Shown here: in pieces, positions 58,710-64,000 of the stretch | How the letters are laid out: every line of letters begins with the position of its first letter | Position numbering within the stretch: the first letter of the stretch is position 1 | Origin: Crambe crambe | Lineage: Eukaryota; Porifera; Demospongiae; Poecilosclerida; Crambeidae | DNA: 64,000 nt | Direction: 5' to 3' | Assembly: GCA_963924555.1 (NCBI GenBank) | Contig: OZ004595.1 | Coordinates: 6,318,599 to 6,382,598, forward strand | Made by a program: the position numbers and the translations under genes | Notes under the pieces: generated by a model | The model's database searches: none | Seen by the model: the letters and a program-made list of their open reading frames with translations, nothing else | Told to the model about the DNA's origin: nothing

Positions 58710-61476
58710 ATGGATCCCATCCAGGATTTTACAAAAGTTCAGTTAACTCTTGATAATGTTATCATTCCAAATGAAAGACTACGGAATACCCCGTCCCTCA
58801 AAGATGGATGCCCGCATGAGTTGGAGGTCGACCTAAGAGTCATCGGGTGTGAATATATACAGACAGCTGGTGTCCTACTACGTCTTCCGCAAGTAGCCAT
58901 GGCGACAGCACAGGTTTTATTTCAGAGATTTTTTTACTCCAAGTCGCTTGTCAAGTACAATATGCTGGTGAGTGGTGTTGGTAGCTCTGTTTCTGTGATG
59001 AGTCAGTGTGTTCTGTTCTTTCCCCTATAGTATGTGGCAATGGCATGCATATATGCAGCAGCCAAGATAGAGGAGACTTGTCGGAGGATCAGAGATGTGG
59101 CTAATGTGTTTCATCACTTGAAACAAAAGCGAATGGGCAGGTACGTTTAGGCAATATATGTTTATGTTAGTTCCCAATCCTCAGCATTCTGAGGAGGAAA
59201 AGTTGATAATCAGTATGAAAAAGAAGCAGATTAACATATCCATGGTAAATTCAGTGTGCTGTGAATTCTTTCCTCCCCCATGATAATCTATCGGAAGTAG
59301 TATCTTGTGTGTCTGTCATTGCATGCCCTATGTACTTACCTTCCCCACCTCACCCCAGCAGCCACAGGGCTGGCCAGCAGACATAAGCCCTCTGCCCGCC
59401 CCCGCCCTCCAGGCTGGTTGGTGGTACTCACTCTCTACTTCCCCCCCTCTCTCTCTCTCTGTCAGAGATCTGGTAAGCTCTCTAGCCTGTTTCAGGGCAG
59501 TACTTGAAGTGTTTTGGCCACTTCAGTGCACACACTCACACAGAATCTTTTGTAATTTACTTCATTAAGAGGGGCGTACTCTTTATGGCTAGTCTGCATA
59601 TGAGTGTGAAGGCGCGAGTGTTTTTTTCTAACAGTGATTGACAGGTGAAGGACTTCTCTATGTAAGCAATCATTAACTTTTATATCAGACCATCATCTCG
59701 GATTAATATTTATAAGTCCCAATATTCTCTCTCCCTATGTATGTCCATGTCTATATTGAAGGCACTTCATTCATCTAATTACAGGATCATTCTCTTCAAT
59801 GAACATTGTTATCTCAACTGTACTAGTAGTAGCTGCATGCATTGAGGTTGTATAGCTGTTAGGAAGGTAGTTAGATAGCGTAGTTTGGTAGGTCAGTAGT
59901 GTAAGTGGATTCGCAACACACTGAATTTTAAGCTGCTGCTTCTTATCAGCTGAGTGGGTCTAAATCTAAAGTAGCTGGAACTGGATTAACAGGAATGCTA
60001 GATTACACATCGTCTCTCTCTCTCCTTAGACCTGTCGTACCAATGGAGTATATGGGCGAAGAATACTTCAAGCTGAAAGCTTCTATCATAAAATATGAGC
60101 GGTTTATCCTCAAGGTAGGTCTTCAAACAGTTTCTTTTTTTCTCTCGATGATGCAATATGTAAAATTTACCAGGACCTTGGCTTTGGTGTTCATGTCAAG
60201 CATCCACACAAGGCAAGAGTAAAAATCAACACACAAAGTCTTTTATGCTGTCTTTGTTTCTCCATGTAGTTGATCATTGCTTACCTACAAATTTTGGGAT
60301 TGGAAAAGAACACTTCACTTGCCCAGAAGGCTTGGTGAGTTGCTCGCTAGCTTTCATACTTCCTTTCAAAGGCTTCTTTTATATCCTGTACAGGAACTAC
60401 ATGAATGACGGTCTCAGAACTAACATATTTGTTCGGTTCCCACCTGAAACTATTGCTTGTTCGTGTATATTCCTATCAGCTAGACAGCTGAGGGTGAGTC
60501 TCTGGGTTAAATTCCCTCCCTGTTTAACTCCCTATACTGCTGCTGTTTCATTACAGATCGGTCTTCCTCAACGACCACCGTGGTGGACAGTCTTCGATGT
60601 CACATACGAGGATATTGAGGTTATAATAATTTTAAAAGACTTCATAGTATAATATCAGTTCTTTTTTATTCCACTTTAGGCCATTTCTTCTGAAATCATT
60701 GCTCTGTATCAGCGACCTCGAGTCTTCTTAGTGGACTTAGAAAAGAAATTGAATGTAATCAAGGAAGAATTCACAAAGAAGCACATAGAAATAAAAGAAG
60801 TTAATCTGAAGAAGATCTCCTCTGGTATTTCTGCTGGTATGTACTTGATGATGTGCTCTATTTGGAAAAATCATGCTATCTCTTTGTAGGATCATCTAGT
60901 TCAGCACTTTCTCCTGGAAGTGATGGAAAAGTGACAGAGAATGGGAAGGAGAAATCCTTATTTGAAAGTCCCCCTCCTTCTGCAGTCAAGTCCACCACAA
61001 AGCTGCAACCAAGTCCACTCGTCTCCTCCCAAAACCATTCCCAGAAAATCACGCCTACTAAAAATAACTCAATCTCTCCTGTGGCAAAGGGTAAATCTAG
61101 TTCCCGCCCTGTCTCGCCTCATCCCCTCGAACGAAAGAAAAGAAAACGCAGTCGCAGTCCTTCACATTCCCCCATTCTTGAAAAGAAGGCTCGTAATCCA
61201 GAACAACTCAAACCCATAATTAGTCCAATTAGAGTAGCTTCTAGAGTCGCTTCCAGTGGAGATAGCTTGTCTGATGGATCAGGATCTCCACGGCAGAATG
61301 GTGTCCCTAAGCAGTATCGCAGGAACAACAATAAACATAAGGAGAGTGTACATAAAACCAGGCGGAAAGAACACCGTCATCGCCATCATAAAGTTCATCA
61401 TCAAGAGCGCCATCATCACCGACATGGTTATGAACAACATCACTCAAAAATCCGAAGAACAGAATCAAACAGATAA
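58710..61476 (+). CDS. CCNL: Cyclin L
   Basis: Cyclin L partners CDK11 and acts in pre-mRNA splicing. The start is ATG 58710 ([20 protein letters not shown]). Exons: 58710-58967, 59031-59140, 60030-60114, 60174-60212, 60270-60334, then others to 61476. Cyclin-box signatures are [93 protein letters not shown] and [11 protein letters not shown], all close to human cyclin L1. The C terminus is Ser/Arg-like then His-rich ([34 protein letters not shown]), fitting nuclear-speckle localisation. The intron after 60212 uses a GC donor (AAG/GCAAGA). The second intron, about 890 bp, has CT-rich stretches and could hold an alternative exon. Confidence 0.93.
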
Positions 61477-61734
61477 CATTCTTGAGTGGCTGTATTGGAT
61501 CCAGCCAACCACATCTTTTTAATTTGAAATTTATTTATATTTCATGTCAAAAATGTTGGGATTTTAAATAATCATTGATGACCTTAAAGTGTATAGTAAC
61601 ACCTTGGACCTTTTCTTGTTGTTTAGTGGTTGGAATGTTGAGTGCTTTTTGGGATTCTGTGTTATGATGGGAACTATGTGTGTAGTCTGGCTGACTAGTG
61701 AAGTTGGCCTACATCTAGAATGGTAGAATGGTAC

Positions 61735-63937
61735 ATGGTGAAGTGGAAACTGATTCTCTCAGTAGTGCTTTTTGCTTTACTCATTGACGGTAACAGGAGT
61801 GATCCAGGTATGTACCTTTATGGTGCCTCTGACAAAATATAATCTGTGATGATAATTATTTATAGGTGATGAAGTTCCAAGTGAATTGCCACAGCCTTTC
61901 ATAGTACCTCTTCCTAAAGAATGCAGAATTTCTAATGATCTTCATGCCCACTTCTACAACCAAGGACAGTGTTCTCGACAATCCTGTCAAACTCAGTCTG
62001 GTCCTTGCAGCCAGTTTTGGAAATGTTGCTATGAAGTGGGAAAAACTTTCTCGGTTTCTTTCTCATGTTCCAACTCAAAGAGAAATCTTCTGGGACTGAC
62101 AGTGGTCACCTGTGAATGTCAGCCTTGTAATAAACTCCATGCCTACATCAGAGGAGAAGTATTATCATCTCTTAGCCGCCAACCTGTTGTGTTAGCTGCT
62201 GTTCTCTTAGGGACAGAGGTTGTGACTTTTACGGATCAGGATGGTAAGTTCTTTTTCGAGGTGACCACAATTGAGGGAGGTGTTAGTCTTCTTGTTCAAG
62301 AAGTTCGTCACAAACAAGTTCAAGTGGATATTGATCTGAGAAGGTCAACCATTAGGCGAGATGTGACAATCGTTATGGAATACATTGAAGAAGTGATAGT
62401 AGTTGAGAAAATTCAGCTTGGTATAAAGCTTGAGATGAATACTTCAGAAATGACAGGTATTAATGGATCCATTTTGGTACCTCGTAATTCTCTACTGGCT
62501 CCCCACAGTTACACTGTCTACCATGGTCCTGGTCATATCCTACAGTCTCTCTACCACATGGATTCACGTCCAGATTTCACTTCTGATGCCATACAGAGTA
62601 TGGTGTACAGTGACTCCAAAGGTGCTGATTTCTCCATACAATCTCATGTGCTTGGCTCCTTGAGAATAGTAGGAGAGACAGGACAAACTCTGAACCTCAA
62701 ACAAGGGTCACAAATAGTGATCAAAGTATCAATTTGGTTTGATGCAATTTTAGAAGCATCTCAAGTCAAAGGACTGCACATATTCACGTATTCCGACAGA
62801 GGATCGGATTGGAAGGACAATGGTAGAGTTCGTATTCTATCTATCCAGCAATTCAGCTATAGAACGTTAGTCACTCTACATGCCAAGTTGAGGAACTCCA
62901 ACCTGGTTTGGAGCATTGGATTCCCATCAAGAATTTCTTGTTACATCAAAGCAAAGGTCTTTCGCTTGCTCAGCAAGCAGGAACAGACTGATATCACAAT
63001 CCAGCTAGAACAGAGTATGGATAATTTGGACAGGCCAAGCTTTTACCTGACTTCGGCTAAGACAGCTGCCACAGGAGGTGTGTGTTTGCAGGCAGTGTGC
63101 AGTCTGGGGGGACTTGTGCACATCATGGATACTGGATTCGGGGGGAAGCTATACAGAGAAGCTATGTATCCTACCACAGAGCATGCTGTTATGATGGATA
63201 ACAACAGCCAAGTCATGTTTTATAATGTAGGCAAGAATCTGATAACAAATGTCTCCTCCACTCCCTATTATCAAACTCATGAACAATGCATTTCCAGTGG
63301 GCCTGAGAAAACTGGATTTTTTACATTTTTGATCAACTCTTCATCACTCAAGTTGAAGTACACTCCTTCCATATTGACTCCAATTGGCACTGTACTGACA
63401 AATAACTCTCTAGATAGTGGCAAATACTGCTACATCAAGGTAGCCATTTATGACTGTTCTCATTATGCTGACATCCAAGTTCTCAGCTATGCTCAGACCA
63501 ATCACTCTCATCTACTCTCCATGTCTGCAAAGACCCTCCCCCCTGCTGCTCTGGACAACCAGATTCAAGAGTTTGAAGATTGCTCACAGTCAGGGGTGGT
63601 GGAGTTGCGTGCTTCTTGTCTACAGTACTCGTGTGGCAGTGATGTGCACATCTCTATGACCATCAGAACAGCCGAAGAGATCCAGAAACCTGATGCCACG
63701 GGTGAGAGATGTCGATATTGGAGTTCCCATCCTAATTTGAGTGGGAGTATCCACCTGGCTCATTCTATGCAGTCGTTCCACCTTACGGACAGTGGAGTGG
63801 GTGATGGGAGTAGAGGTGGCTTGTATCATGCTGCCAGCAGGGGGTTGGCCATCCGCCAGTGTCAAGCAGGAGATGCAACCAGGCCTACAAAGGTCATGAA
63901 CCCTCACAAAGGGATAGCTGTCACGTTTACCTGTTGA
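61735..63937 (+). CDS. Secreted protein with Cys-rich start and carboxypeptidase-regulatory-like region
   Basis: Exon 1 (61735-61807) encodes a signal peptide, MVKWKLILSVVLFALLIDG, and joins in phase 1 to one long exon from 61866, giving 714 residues. The mature start is Cys-rich (QCSRQSCQTQSGPCSQFWKC; VTCECQPC). Next is a region like the carboxypeptidase-regulatory fold (AYIRGEVLSSLSRQPVVLAA; VTFTDQDGKFFFEVTT). Several beta-rich segments follow without recognised motifs. The stop is at 63935-63937 and there is no membrane helix near the C terminus, so it should be secreted. The layout recalls CILP or FAM171-type extracellular proteins, but I cannot assign it to either. Confidence 0.75.
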
Positions 63938-64000
63938 TATAATAGTGTGTATTAAATTAACTTTTTGTTAAAAGTCACCTGGTTACCATGGCAACCGAAC

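Noticed and set aside
59305-59570. Open frames in the second intron of cyclin L
   Set aside because: Low-complexity CT- and Pro-rich sequence. It could be a poison exon, but no consensus splice pair was convincing.
1-64000. CRISPR arrays, tRNA or rRNA genes
   Set aside because: No regularly spaced identical repeats, no cloverleaf with a TTCGA-type arm and no rRNA-like blocks were noticed. A tRNA search program would be needed to exclude tRNAs fully.

Overview
This window looks like compact nuclear DNA from an early-branching animal, most likely a sponge. That assignment is an inference. The genes carry many short GT-AG introns, sit a few hundred bases apart or less, and lie on both strands. 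Several encode families typical of animals: a dystrobrevin-like protein, a polyhomeotic-like FCS/SAM protein, a scavenger-receptor (SRCR) membrane protein and POM121-like nucleoporin sequence. There is no bacterial gene organisation.

Layout. 0-4.4 kb: an unrecognised 944-residue coiled-coil protein (-) and a small predicted two-membrane-segment protein (+), head to head. 4.6-13.8 kb: a dihydroxy-acid dehydratase gene (+) followed 124 bp later by the ubiquitin ligase UBE4B/Ufd2 (+). 14.3-20 kb: a six-finger C2H2 protein (+) converging on a polyhomeotic-like FCS-SAM protein (-). 20.6-21.4 kb: cytochrome c oxidase subunit 6A with an extra C-terminal tail (+). 22-28.6 kb: a dystrobrevin/dystrotelin-like gene (-). 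29-30.8 kb: Mediator subunit MED18 (-). 31-47.5 kb: three tandem eIF4G genes on the minus strand, one full length and two shortened at the N terminus. 48.8-52 kb: an ORP1/ORP2-type oxysterol-binding protein (-). 52.3-54 kb: a two-SRCR membrane protein (+). 54.2-58.3 kb: a POM121-like FG nucleoporin (-), head to head with cyclin L (+, 58.7-61.5 kb). 61.7-63.9 kb: a secreted protein with a carboxypeptidase-regulatory-like region (+).

Most genes are housekeeping genes for translation initiation, transcription, splicing, nuclear transport, ubiquitination and respiration. They do not form an evident single pathway.

Two things stand out. First, the dehydratase belongs to branched-chain amino-acid synthesis, a pathway most animals lack. 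It carries two adjacent, homologous 50-nt exons separated by only 31 nt, which looks like a mutually exclusive exon pair that would swap a conserved active-site-region segment. Second, the eIF4G array has been remodelled copy by copy. The last copy has two MIF4G domains in one gene, appears to have lost the eIF4E-binding motif, and has a 166-bp inverted-repeat transposon in its promoter that is absent from the neighbouring copy.

Exon joins were deduced by eye from splice signals, reading phase and remembered family alignments. Gene spans are therefore more reliable than individual exon edges.
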